A stretch of DNA of 61,648 nt from a virus, in IMG/VR virus record IMGVR_UViG_3300050821_004285, positions 1 to 61,648 of that record, one strand, 5' to 3'. This document shows, in pieces, positions 48,245-54,873 of this stretch (its first letter is position 1; the number at the start of each line of letters is the position of its first letter). The position numbers and the translations under genes were made by a program. The notes below the pieces were generated by a model. The model ran no database searches and was not told the DNA's origin. It saw nothing but the letters and a program-made list of their open reading frames with translations.

Positions 48245-48492
48245 CCACCGCAAAGCAGTGCACTGATAAGCGCAGCCTGCACGACATCGCGTTCGAGATC
48301 CGGTCCAGCTGGCCGCGCATGTACTTCGGCGCCCGGCCGCACGTCGAGGCCATGCAAAGCCTCTGCGACGTGACCGACAAGTACGGGTACGAGGACGGTC
48401 GCAGCATCGTGCGGTACTTCCTCGCCAACGCTGGAACGTGGCGCGGCGACGTCGCGCGGCGCGTCAAGGCTGAGCTGAAAGGAATGCTCTGA
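48241..48492 (+). CDS. conserved actinophage protein (83 aa)
   Basis: LHDIAFEIRSSWPRMYFGARPHVEAMQSLCDV ... GRSIVRYFLANAGTWRGDVARRVKAELKGML. The pattern IxxxWxxxYFGAxPxxxAM ... YFLANAxxWRG...K.ELK.ML recurs in many actinophages and actinobacteria, always as a small helical protein of unknown function. Confidence 0.72.
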   Translation: MTTAKQCTDKRSLHDIAFEIRSSWPRMYFGARPHVEAMQSLCDVTDKYGYEDGRSIVRYFLANAGTWRGDVARRVKAELKGML

Positions 48493-48692
48493 TGTCAGAA
48501 CTCGATGACCACTGGTACGACATGAGGACGGACGGCGAGATCTTCGCAGAGTCCGATGACGCGCAAGCCGAGTGGGACATGTACCACGCGACGGAAGTCG
48601 AGGCCGAAGAGGCCTTAGACTCATACGTCGCCAGCGAGGCCGAGTGGGATTCCTTCGGCACGACAGCCGACTACGAAGGATGGAGCGCGTGA
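48492..48692 (+). CDS. very acidic small protein (66 aa)
   Basis: About one third Asp/Glu with several Trp/Tyr (DDHWYDMRTDGEIFAESDDAQAEWDMYHATEVEAEEALDSYVAS). Such DNA-mimic-like composition is seen in phage inhibitors of DNA-binding enzymes; this is compositional evidence only. TGATG coupling upstream. Confidence 0.6.
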   Translation: MSELDDHWYDMRTDGEIFAESDDAQAEWDMYHATEVEAEEALDSYVASEAEWDSFGTTADYEGWSA

Positions 48693-48961
48693 GCGAGCGC
48701 GACGAGATCGAGGCGGCCGGTAAGCGTGTCGCAGAGCGGCGCATCGTCGAGGCGGCGCGGGCTTTCGCAGCACGCTTCGATACGTACGTGGCGGGTGACG
48801 TGGCCTCCTCGCTCGCATGCAGCGAGGCGGACGCGCTGGCGGCCGTACTGGCGGCGTGCGGCGAACCGGAGCGCGCTGAAGCGTGGTTGGACTTCCACGC
48901 GGACAGCGACGACGAAGGCGATGCCCACTGGGATCGCCACGGCAACTCGAAGGAGTACTAG
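48689..48961 (+). CDS. hypothetical protein (90 aa)
   Basis: GTG start with GTGA overlap. Helix-rich (DEIEAAGKRVAERRIVEAARAFAARF), then FDTYVAGDVASSLACSEADALAAVLAACG, then an acidic end terminating in GNSKEY. Similar endings (GNSREY) occur in other actinophage small proteins. Confidence 0.6.
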   Translation: MSERDEIEAAGKRVAERRIVEAARAFAARFDTYVAGDVASSLACSEADALAAVLAACGEPERAEAWLDFHADSDDEGDAHWDRHGNSKEY

Positions 48962-50077
48962 GTGACACTGGGACGTAAGAAGCCTGAGACGCCCACGATC
49001 GAACAGGTGACGACGTACGTGCTCGATGAGCTTTGTAAGCTCTTTGACACGTACATCGTCTTCCCGTCGGACGAGCACCGTGACGCGGTCGTGCTGTGGG
49101 TGGCGCACTCGCACGTGTTCGAAGCCTTCGATACCACGCCGCGCCTGTCGGTGTTCAGCGTCGAGCCGGGCAGCGGCAAAACCATGGTGCTGAACCTGGT
49201 TCAGGGTACTGCGAAGAACGGTTGGGAGGCCTCTGCGACCATCACGCCCGCCGTCGTGTGGCGTCTCTTTGAGAACTACAAGCCGACCCTGATCCTCGAC
49301 GAAGTGGACACCATCTTCGGGCGCAACGGGTCGTCGTCGTCGCACCAGACTCTCAGGGGCGTGATAAACGCTGGGCACACGCGCGGCGGCGTGGTGCTGC
49401 GCAGCGTCGGCAGCAGCGACGTAAAGCAGTTCTCTGTGTTCGGCCCGATGGCGCTCGGCGGACTTGGCAAGGTCCCTGAGACGATCGAGACGCGGTCCGT
49501 GCCCATCCCCATGGTGAAGCGGAAGGAAGGGTCCCGTAAGGTGAAGCCGTTCCGGCTGCGCACCGCTGGCGAGCGCATGGCCGCCGTGAAGGGCAAGCTT
49601 GAAGGGTGGTCGGTGGCCGCATGGCCCAAGTTGCTCGTGGCCGAGACTGAACTCCCCTTCCCGGACCGTCGCGCAGACGTCTGGGAGCCGCTTGTGGCGA
49701 TCGGCAACCTTGCGGGCGACGGTTGGCAGCAACGCGCGTGGAAGGCGTGCAAGACCATCACGGACGAGCAGGCCAAGAAGCAGAGGTCTGCGACGGGCGT
49801 CCAGCTTCTGCGGGACATCAGGGCCGTGATAGGCATGCGTGAGAACATGTTCACGGCCGAGCTGCAGACGGCCCTGCTCGGCTTGCCGGACACCGTGTGG
49901 ACTCCGGACAACATCGAAGCGCGGCGTCTGTGGCGCGTGCTCGCAGAGTTCGGAGTCGGTCCGGCCACGATCAGGCGCGGCGACAAGGTTGCCAAGGGTG
50001 TGAAGGCGTCAGCGTTCGCTGACGCTTGGAAGCTGTACCTGCCGGAGTCCGCTCCGGCCGAAAAGGAAGAGGCCTGA
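48962..50077 (+). CDS. DUF3631-domain ATPase, replication helicase-like
   Basis: 371 residues from a GTG abutting the previous stop. Walker A SVEPGSGKT (residues about 66-74), Walker B LILDEVDTIF (about 110), sensor-like SVFGPMALGGLGKVPETIETRSVPIPM, and the DUF3631 block FRLRTAGERMAAVKGKLEGW. A winged-helix-like end (TPDNIEARRLWRVLAEFGVGP) follows. DUF3631 proteins accompany primases in mobile elements and phages and probably move or load on DNA. It is the largest gene in the plus operon. Confidence 0.8.
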   Translation: MTLGRKKPETPTIEQVTTYVLDELCKLFDTYIVFPSDEHRDAVVLWVAHSHVFEAFDTTPRLSVFSVEPGSGKTMVLNLVQGTAKNGWEASATITPAVVWRLFENYKPTLILDEVDTIFGRNGSSSSHQTLRGVINAGHTRGGVVLRSVGSSDVKQFSVFGPMALGGLGKVPETIETRSVPIPMVKRKEGSRKVKPFRLRTAGERMAAVKGKLEGWSVAAWPKLLVAETELPFPDRRADVWEPLVAIGNLAGDGWQQRAWKACKTITDEQAKKQRSATGVQLLRDIRAVIGMRENMFTAELQTALLGLPDTVWTPDNIEARRLWRVLAEFGVGPATIRRGDKVAKGVKASAFADAWKLYLPESAPAEKEEA

Positions 50078-50078
50078 T

Positions 50079-50177
50079 ATGCGCGGTTTCGCGCAAGCCA
50101 ATAAGCTGATCTGGACGCTGGTCGCATTCGCGTTCCCGGTGGCGCTAGCGTGGCACTTCGTGGGGATGGTGCTGTGA
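50079..50177 (+). CDS. single-span mini membrane protein (32 aa)
   Basis: MRGFAQANKLIWTLVAFAFPVALAWHFVGMVL: a basic start then one hydrophobic helix spanning almost the whole protein. ATG one base after the ATPase stop; the next GTG overlaps its TGA. Both couplings support translation. Role unknown. Confidence 0.55.
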   Translation: MRGFAQANKLIWTLVAFAFPVALAWHFVGMVL

Positions 50178-50416
50178 ATACGAACACTTCCATCCATGCC
50201 AGGCAGAACACTGAGATCAGCCGGAACGTGCCGAGCAGCGTGGCGCCGGGCGGCTCGATCGAGCTCAGCGACCCTGACCGGCCGGGCACGCGGGTGATCC
50301 TGTTCCCGCCGCTGTCCCAGTTCGATGAGCCGGACACGACGGACCGTGAGGCGGCGTCGGTTTTCTGGCAGTACCTTGCGAATGTCGCTGCGGATATGGC
50401 GACGTACACCGCGTGA
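50174..50416 (+). CDS. last gene of the plus operon (80 aa)
   Basis: GTG start overlapping the previous TGA. PSSVAPGGSIELSDPDRPGTRVILFPP then a helical FWQYLANVAADMATY. A terminator begins seven bases after its stop. Function unknown. Confidence 0.6.
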   Translation: MNTNTSIHARQNTEISRNVPSSVAPGGSIELSDPDRPGTRVILFPPLSQFDEPDTTDREAASVFWQYLANVAADMATYTA

Positions 50417-50422
50417 CCTGAG

Positions 50423-50459
50423 CGCCCCCGTGGCAGCCGTTACGGCCGCCACGGGGGCG
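50423..50459 (+). terminator. terminator of the plus operon
   Basis: CGCCCCCGTGGC / GCCACGGGGGCG, perfect 12-bp stem, followed by TTTCTGC. The 13-base loop contains CCGTTACGG, the inverted form of the box found in the dispersed elements, so the loop may double as a binding site. Confidence 0.85.
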
Positions 50460-50467
50460 TTTCTGCG

Positions 50468-50518
50468 TGCCGTAACGGCTTCGCGGCCGTGCTGACCTGG
50501 CCTGTAACGTGTAACGGC
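50468..50518. repeat. dispersed element copy 3
   Basis: GTGCCGTAACGGC (50468-50480), TGACCTGG, then TGTAACGTGTAACGGC (50503-50518). Same order and nearly the same spacing (33 bases) as copy 2. It lies just behind the plus-operon terminator. Confidence 0.8.
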
Positions 50519-50550
50519 TGATGTCTCCGCATGCTGTACGCAGCGTGACT

Positions 50551-50597
50551 GCCCCCGTCCCCTCTGCCGTCTGGCAGTGTGGGGGCGGGGCGTTTTT
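50551..50597 (+). terminator. second terminator behind the plus operon
   Basis: A long GC hairpin: CTGCC/GGCAG at the tip with CCCC/GGGG runs below it, then GTTTTTGCG. It backs up the terminator at 50423-50459. Confidence 0.7.
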
Positions 50598-51082
50598 GCG
50601 TCCAGACGGCTCTCAGCGCCACCGTGAGCGGCCTTGACCCCCTGGGTCGGTGTGGTTGCACCGGGGCGGGGCTGCTGGGCCGTTAGGACGGCTCTCCGGC
50701 GGTTTCGCCACGATGACCGGTGGGTCGCGCTGCGCTGAATGCGCCGGAGACGGCCCTGAGCGGCGCTGTGAGCGCTCTGCGGCGGCCGGGCCGTGTGACC
50801 GTACGACGGGCGTAGGCCACGGCCCTACGCGGCCGCTCCGCCGCTCTCGTCCCTGACGATTGGCGGCGTGTGCGTCGGTGGACAGCGGAGCGGCCGCGAG
50901 TCTCTACCCTTCTATTAGCAAGGCTACGGTTTCCGTGTCGGTCATCTGATACACCTCCCTTCGGAAGTGTATGCGCACCCTGCGACGGTGGCAGGGTGCT
51001 GACTCAGGGCCCTGACACGTCAGGGTTCGATGACTTCTCATCTGCGCAGCCGTGAAGGTGTCGGCCGGCCCGCATGAATATG

Positions 51083-51114
51083 TCTCGACGTCAAGATTCT
51101 CGACGTGAAGATTC
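51083..51114. repeat. tandem TCTCGACGT repeat
   Basis: TCTCGACGTCAAGATTC (51083-51099) and TCTCGACGTGAAGATTC (51098-51114), two 17-bp copies with one mismatch and a 15-bp period, 50 bases before the AGCGCT array. Confidence 0.7.
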
Positions 51115-51163
51115 TTCGCGCCGAGATGTGTGTACTGCTCACCTAGTCATTATGTCATTTCAT

Positions 51164-51220
51164 AGCGCTATAGCGCTGTCATTAGCGCTTATCATAGCGC
51201 TTTTTCATAGCGCTAGCGCT
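51164..51220. repeat. AT-rich AGCGCT palindrome array, candidate replication origin
   Basis: AGCGCT starts at 51164, 51172, 51184, 51196, 51209 and 51215, most spaced near one helical turn, interleaved with TCAT or ATCAT boxes that continue on both sides (51147-51253). The stretch is strikingly AT-rich for this genome and lies in a gap with no promoter-proximal gene, which fits an origin or a protein-loading site. Confidence 0.6.
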
Positions 51221-51263
51221 TGTCATTTTTTCAGGTCATAACACTAAATCATAACACTTTTAG

Positions 51264-51332
51264 TGGCTAGAGGGGATCAAACCTTCGACCTTCCGCTCTT
51301 CAGGCGGACGCTCTGCCAACTAAGCTCTAGCC
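51264..51332 (-). tRNA. tRNA-Phe (GAA), compact 69-nt form
   Basis: Anticodon arm TCCGC-CTGAAGA-GCGGA (anticodon GAA). D-arm GCTT-AGTTGGCA-GAGC. T-loop TTTGATC. If the T-stem is five pairs (GAAGG/CCCTC, one mismatch) the acceptor has only five pairs (GGCTA/TAGCC); a seven-pair acceptor (GGCTAGA/TCTAGCC) would shorten the T-stem to three. CCA is not encoded. The gene is two to four bases shorter than normal. Confidence 0.7.
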
Positions 51333-51411
51333 CTAAGCGCTTCGACGCAGTCACCCTGTTCAGCCGTGGGCCACGATCTGGCGAGGACGTCTACTCGCGA
51401 CTGCGCCGAAG

Positions 51412-51489
51412 TGGTAGCGGAGGCCGGACTCGAACCGGCACCACAGGCCTTACGAGGGCCTCGCTCTTCCAATTGAGGCGTACTCCGCG
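51412..51489 (-). tRNA. tRNA-Thr (CGT)
   Basis: Anticodon arm AGGCC-CTCGTAA-GGCCT (anticodon CGT), T-arm GCCGG-TTCGAGT-CCGGC, acceptor CGCGGAG/CTCCGCT with a mismatch at the first pair, discriminator A and an encoded CCA. The D-arm is unusual (CGC.../...GCG, long loop CTCAATTGGAAGA). It reads ACG, a frequent Thr codon in high-GC genes. Confidence 0.75.
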
Positions 51490-51770
51490 TTTAAACGCCC
51501 AGCACTCGGACTGCCAGGCGTTGGCGATGAGACCCAGGAACGTGCTCGCCCTCATGTGTTCACTGCTGACCTTCGCGCGCTCGTGGAACCGCCTGCCATC
51601 GGATCTGTTCGACCAGTCCGTGCTGCTATCCGTGTGCTCGTGTGGTCGGGGCTGAACTTCACTCGCTCGAGTGTTCCGCGTGGGCTTTCGCAAGTGATCT
51701 GCCGGCCGCTTGTGAATGTGGCGCGCCGTCGCAGTCGCTGCGATCCGGGTAGAGCTGTCCCATCGGGGCC

Positions 51771-51800
51771 ATCATAGTGCTGACAAGCGTGCTGTGTCAA
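51771..51800 (-). promoter_or_regulatory. sigma70-type promoter driving the tRNA genes
   Basis: On the minus strand TTGACA (51800-51795), 18-base spacer, TATGAT (51776-51771). A perfect -35 and five of six -10 matches is the best promoter in the window. Start of transcription near 51763, about 270 bases before tRNA-Thr. Confidence 0.8.
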
Positions 51801-51845
51801 GTCAGTACAGTGCTTTGTACGAAGTGCCAGGTAGAACATCAAGTA

Positions 51846-51861
51846 AGGGAGTTAACTCCCT
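51846..51861. promoter_or_regulatory. 16-bp palindrome upstream of the tRNA promoter
   Basis: AGGGAGTTAACTCCCT, perfect two-fold symmetry, 45 bases upstream of the -35 box and 110 bases downstream of the HNH gene stop on the same strand. Candidate operator, or a short terminator hairpin for the HNH gene. Confidence 0.5.
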
Positions 51862-51970
51862 ACGCGTGGCACCCCCTGGCTGCGAATTTTGGCGAGACCT
51901 GCCCGGGGTGAAAAATCCGAGCCAACCGCCCCCGGTGAATCCCGAGGACCCTCGCCCCCAGTGAAAACCG

Positions 51971-52372
51971 CTAACCCAGGGCCTGCACGATCGCCGACTG
52001 AGGTACCCCGAAGAACTCAGCAAGCTGAGCGTAGCTATAACCGTGATCTTGGTAGAGACTGCGCGCCATGCGAACATCCTCAGCCTTCATGGAGTTGATG
52101 CGAGCGCTACCGCGCTTCACCGACCTCTGCCAAGCCTGTCGTTCCACGAAGTCCCGTGAGTTGTCGGCAGCCGTCCCGTCCACCAGGTGTTCTACGCGGA
52201 CGCACATCTTGTTGTCGCAGCGATGGCGACACACCTTCGGCCAGTATCCGTGCGCCTCGTAGAAAGCTACCCGGCTCGCCTTCATCGGCTTGCCCTTATA
52301 CCACCGCACAGGGTAGCCGTTGGACGTAGCTCTGCCGCCCGTCCACTGCTGGCATTCTCCGAGCTCTTCCAT
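51971..52372 (-). CDS. HNH homing-type endonuclease
   Basis: 133 residues from ATG 52372 (AAAGGA seven bases upstream). CQQWTGGRATSNGYPVRWYKG, ASRVAFYEAHGYWPKVCRHRCDNKMCVRVEHLVDGTAADN is the full HNH motif of homing endonucleases (CRHxCDNxxCVxxxHL). The C-terminal 35 residues (DVRMARSLYQDHGYSYAQLAEFFGVPQSAI) are the usual helix-turn-helix that reads target DNA. It interrupts the run between the zinc-finger gene and the tRNAs. Confidence 0.88.
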   Translation of the reverse strand: MEELGECQQWTGGRATSNGYPVRWYKGKPMKASRVAFYEAHGYWPKVCRHRCDNKMCVRVEHLVDGTAADNSRDFVERQAWQRSVKRGSARINSMKAEDVRMARSLYQDHGYSYAQLAEFFGVPQSAIVQALG

Positions 52373-52392
52373 GCCAATCCTTTCAGTGAAAA

Positions 52393-52469
52393 CACGAGCG
52401 CCCCCGATCACCCATCCGGATGGGCTGCCGGCCCGCTAGCAGGGCTTGGCTGATCAGGGGCTGCTCGTG
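52393..52469 (-). terminator. large branched terminator
   Basis: CACGAGC, g, CCCC, GATCA on one side pair with TGATC, GGGG, c, GCTCGTG on the other (two bulges), enclosing a perfect CCCATCC/GGATGGG hairpin and a GCCC/GGGC hairpin. On the minus strand it is followed by TTTTC. It separates the zinc-finger gene from the HNH gene. Confidence 0.65.
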
Positions 52470-52598
52470 TATCCTCGCGCCGGTCCACCTGTCCTGATGG
52501 AGCGCATCGCCCGGCGAGGGCGCCGGGGTGAGCGGGCTACGTGGCGCTGCCCTGATCCGACTTGCGACTCCGCCTTGCGTGCATTGCACGCGGTTCGT

Positions 52599-53444
52599 TC
52601 ACCGCTTCGAGGATCGTAGCATCCTGCGTTCGTGTTCGCAAGTCCGGCAGCGCCGCTTGCCGTCTTTGCCGATGCGCGTGTTGAACTCGTCGTACACGTG
52701 ATGCTGCGGGCAGTGCGTCTTCGTTCCGTTCGGTGTGCGAGCTGACGACTCGTGCATGGCGAGCCACTCGGCGGGGCTGTACGTCCGCCCGCAGGGGGGC
52801 TCAGCGTTCCACCCCTCGCAGTGGACGTCCATGCTGCCCTGCCCGAGCTCCCTGGGGGCTGACAGGACGCCTCCGCAGGTGTCGCAGGAGGTGTCGAGCA
52901 GCATGACCCGGTCGGTGGTGTACCCGAGGTAGCGCATGGCAGCGTCGTAGGCGGGGCGCAGCAGGGCGGCGGCGTCGTCCAGTTCCTGCGGTGTGCGATA
53001 GGCGATGACGGCGGTGATTGTTTCGAGCCACACCACCCCGGATGTCTTCCCGTTCTGGCGGCCAGACGTGGTGACGATATTCCAGTCGGCGACGATTCGC
53101 CCGGCCGCTATTCGAATGTTCCACATAAGCGTGTCGGGGGTTACGAGGTTTCCCGGCATGGGCGGTTCGAGTTTGGTGCCTCCCCTTTCCGCATTGCCCG
53201 TGACGGGCACTTCGTATTTCGCCTCGACCAATTGGGTCAGGACGGGCACCTGTTCCGGGTATGTCTGCCGGTATTCGATGTGGTACGGGCACGGGTCGTC
53301 GTAGTGGCGCAGTTCGGCCACGGTCATGTAGGTCTTCCAGGTGTTGCACGCCTCTGTGCAGTCTTGGATCCGCTCCGCCCAGTCGATCTTGAGCGGCCAG
53401 GGTCGCATGAGCCGGTCGACCATGGTGCGCAGGTTGTCGGTCAC
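52599..53444 (-). CDS. zinc-finger phage protein (281 aa)
   Basis: From GTG 53444 (VTDNLRTMVDRL). N-terminal 130 residues are helical and aromatic (DCTEACNTWKTYMTVAELRHYDDPCPYHIEYRQ). Then TSCDTCGGVL, HCEGWNAEPPCGRTYSPAEWLAMH and a final RCRTCEHERRM: three zinc-type cysteine groups. Such layout (helical domain plus zinc ribbons) recurs in actinophages without assigned function. DNA binding is likely from the basic C-terminus. A short frame ending at 53441 overlaps its start (GTGA) but has no good start of its own. Confidence 0.65.
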   Translation of the reverse strand: MTDNLRTMVDRLMRPWPLKIDWAERIQDCTEACNTWKTYMTVAELRHYDDPCPYHIEYRQTYPEQVPVLTQLVEAKYEVPVTGNAERGGTKLEPPMPGNLVTPDTLMWNIRIAAGRIVADWNIVTTSGRQNGKTSGVVWLETITAVIAYRTPQELDDAAALLRPAYDAAMRYLGYTTDRVMLLDTSCDTCGGVLSAPRELGQGSMDVHCEGWNAEPPCGRTYSPAEWLAMHESSARTPNGTKTHCPQHHVYDEFNTRIGKDGKRRCRTCEHERRMLRSSKR

Positions 53445-53682
53445 TGGTCGCGCCTTTCGTAGCGGGCGAGGTTGAGCGGAGCGTCGTAGCCCCTGCGGAG
53501 ACGCGCAGCGCCTCGCGCGCGTCCCTCTACGTAGTAGAGGGGAATTGAGCCGCGCGCGCGTACGCACGCGAGCACACTTGTGCAAACTCGCTGACCTGGG
53601 GTTGCACAAGTGTGCACGAGAATGCACCATGATCGTTGCACAACTGTGCGCGGTTGTGCATCAAGATCGTTGCACACTTTTT
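53445..53682. promoter_or_regulatory. TTGCACA repeat region between two minus-strand genes
   Basis: GCACACTTGTGC (53572-53583) and its exact reverse complement GCACAAGTGTGC (53604-53615), then GCACAACTGTGC (53637-53648). GATCGTTGCACA is repeated at 53631 and 53665. A CCCTCTAC/GTAGAGGG hairpin lies at about 53523-53541. Looks like an operator array for a repressor or replication initiator acting on the zinc-finger gene. Confidence 0.55.
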
Positions 53683-54873
53683 CTACACCTCGTCGAAGAT
53701 GGTGGGGGCGGCTTCGTCGTCCTGCTTCTTGGACCACTCGACGTACTGCCGTCCGGCTTCGATGATCATGAGACGGCCTCCGATCATCACTCCGGACTCG
53801 GACTGGCGGCCTCCGAGATGGGTCACGTAGTTGTGCTTCACGACGTGGTCGATGGCACGGTAGGCGTCGCGCCGACTGCAGCTGATGTGCAGCGACGAGG
53901 CGGCTTCGAGAATGCCGTCCTTGAGTTCCGGTTTAGTCAAGCCGGTGGTGCCGACATCGACGAGTTGGGCAAGCGCGGAATGCACGATACGACGGAAGTG
54001 TTCGTCGTCCAATCGTTTGAATCCCATATCCTCGGCCTCGGCGATAACCCCCATATCGACAGTCAGGGAATCCAATGTCGGCGTCAGATCGAGATTGAGA
54101 ACCTCACCCGATTCGGTGTCCTTCTGCTTCTCGATAAGCAACTCGCATTGCAATGTGGTATTCTCTGGCCGCTTCAGGATGTGAATGGTGTCGGCTGCGC
54201 CGTAGATAGAGCCGGAGCCGCGCATGGGCGAGCCGGCCTTCGAGCTGTGGTGGATCGTGAGGACCGTGCAGCCGGCCTCGTTGGCGAGGTGCCCGACCAG
54301 GGTGACGAACCGGTCCATCTCGCCCTTATCGTTCTCGTTCGCCCCCGGCGTGGCACGCGCCTGGGTGTCGATGACCAGAAGGTCGAAGCCGTGTCGCTCC
54401 ACGGCCGCGACAAGATGAAGCCGTGTAGCCGTGTCGAGCAGATCGGCCGGCCTCATCACGGTGAACTGGTCGTCCACTTCGACACCGCGAGCATGCTCCC
54501 AAGCGTCAACGCGCTTCGACATGCCGCCCATGCCTTCGCCGACCAGGTATAGCACGGCGCCCTGCTTCACCGGGTGGCCGAGCCACGACCTCCCCATAGC
54601 CACGGAGAGCGCCCAGTCGAGGGCGACGAAGGACTTGTACGTCCCGGAGTCTCCGACGAGCCACGCGGCCGTCCCCTGGTACAGGATGTTGCCGCCTATC
54701 AGTTCGGCCGGCGCTTCGATGTCACGCAGCTGCGTGCGGCTCAGGAACCGGGCAGCCTCCCAGTCCTCTTGGCCGTCTTGCTGTGAGGAAACCTCCACAC
54801 CAGGCGGCTCTGTATGTAGGTTTCGGTTCGCCTCGTCAAGCTGGCCGCGCAGTTCCTCGACCGACAGTGTCAC
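53683..54873 (-). CDS. RepA-like hexameric helicase / AAA_25 ATPase
   Basis: 396 residues. RecA-fold core: Walker A GDSGTYKS (about 74-81), GAVLYLVGEGMGGMSKRVDAW, Walker B FDLLVIDTQARATPG, then TVLTIHHSSKAGSPMRGSGSIYGAADT, the H-x-x-K sensor strand typical of RSF1010 RepA and related AAA_25 helicases. A C-terminal winged helix (LTKPELKDGILEAASSLHISCSRRDAYRAIDHVV) follows. It is probably the replicative helicase partner of the primase-polymerase, although 47 kb away. Confidence 0.85.
   Translation of the reverse strand: MTLSVEELRGQLDEANRNLHTEPPGVEVSSQQDGQEDWEAARFLSRTQLRDIEAPAELIGGNILYQGTAAWLVGDSGTYKSFVALDWALSVAMGRSWLGHPVKQGAVLYLVGEGMGGMSKRVDAWEHARGVEVDDQFTVMRPADLLDTATRLHLVAAVERHGFDLLVIDTQARATPGANENDKGEMDRFVTLVGHLANEAGCTVLTIHHSSKAGSPMRGSGSIYGAADTIHILKRPENTTLQCELLIEKQKDTESGEVLNLDLTPTLDSLTVDMGVIAEAEDMGFKRLDDEHFRRIVHSALAQLVDVGTTGLTKPELKDGILEAASSLHISCSRRDAYRAIDHVVKHNYVTHLGGRQSESGVMIGGRLMIIEAGRQYVEWSKKQDDEAAPTIFDEV

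Larger units (their letters stand above)
50417..51263. other. 847-bp convergent non-coding gap
   Basis: Plus-strand and minus-strand transcription meet here. It holds two terminators, dispersed element copy 3, GC-rich imperfect repeats (gacggctctcagcgcc... near 50605 and gacggccctgagcggc... near 50750), a tandem 15-bp repeat and an AT-rich AGCGCT array. The short plus frames at 50650 and 50870 have no SD or neighbour coupling and are not called. Confidence 0.7.
51490..51970. other. 481-bp non-coding leader of the tRNA unit
   Basis: No gene seen; short frames lack SD. Holds the tRNA promoter, a 16-bp palindrome, and AATTTTGGC...GGGGTGAAAAA (51885-51915), which echoes 44770-44790. Confidence 0.6.

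Noticed and set aside
50650-51055. Two short plus-strand frames in the convergent gap
   Set aside because: Beyond two terminators, no SD, biased composition, overlap with repeat sequence.
51263-51655. 130-codon plus-strand frame
   Set aside because: Antisense to the two tRNA genes; GGRTRTGTTGLTRASLFQLRR is a classic tRNA shadow.
53441-53737. 98-codon minus frame whose stop overlaps the zinc-finger gene start
   Set aside because: The GTGA overlap is suggestive, but the frame has no start with SD after the helicase stop, and most of it runs through the TTGCACA repeat region. A short gene of about 40 codons cannot be excluded.
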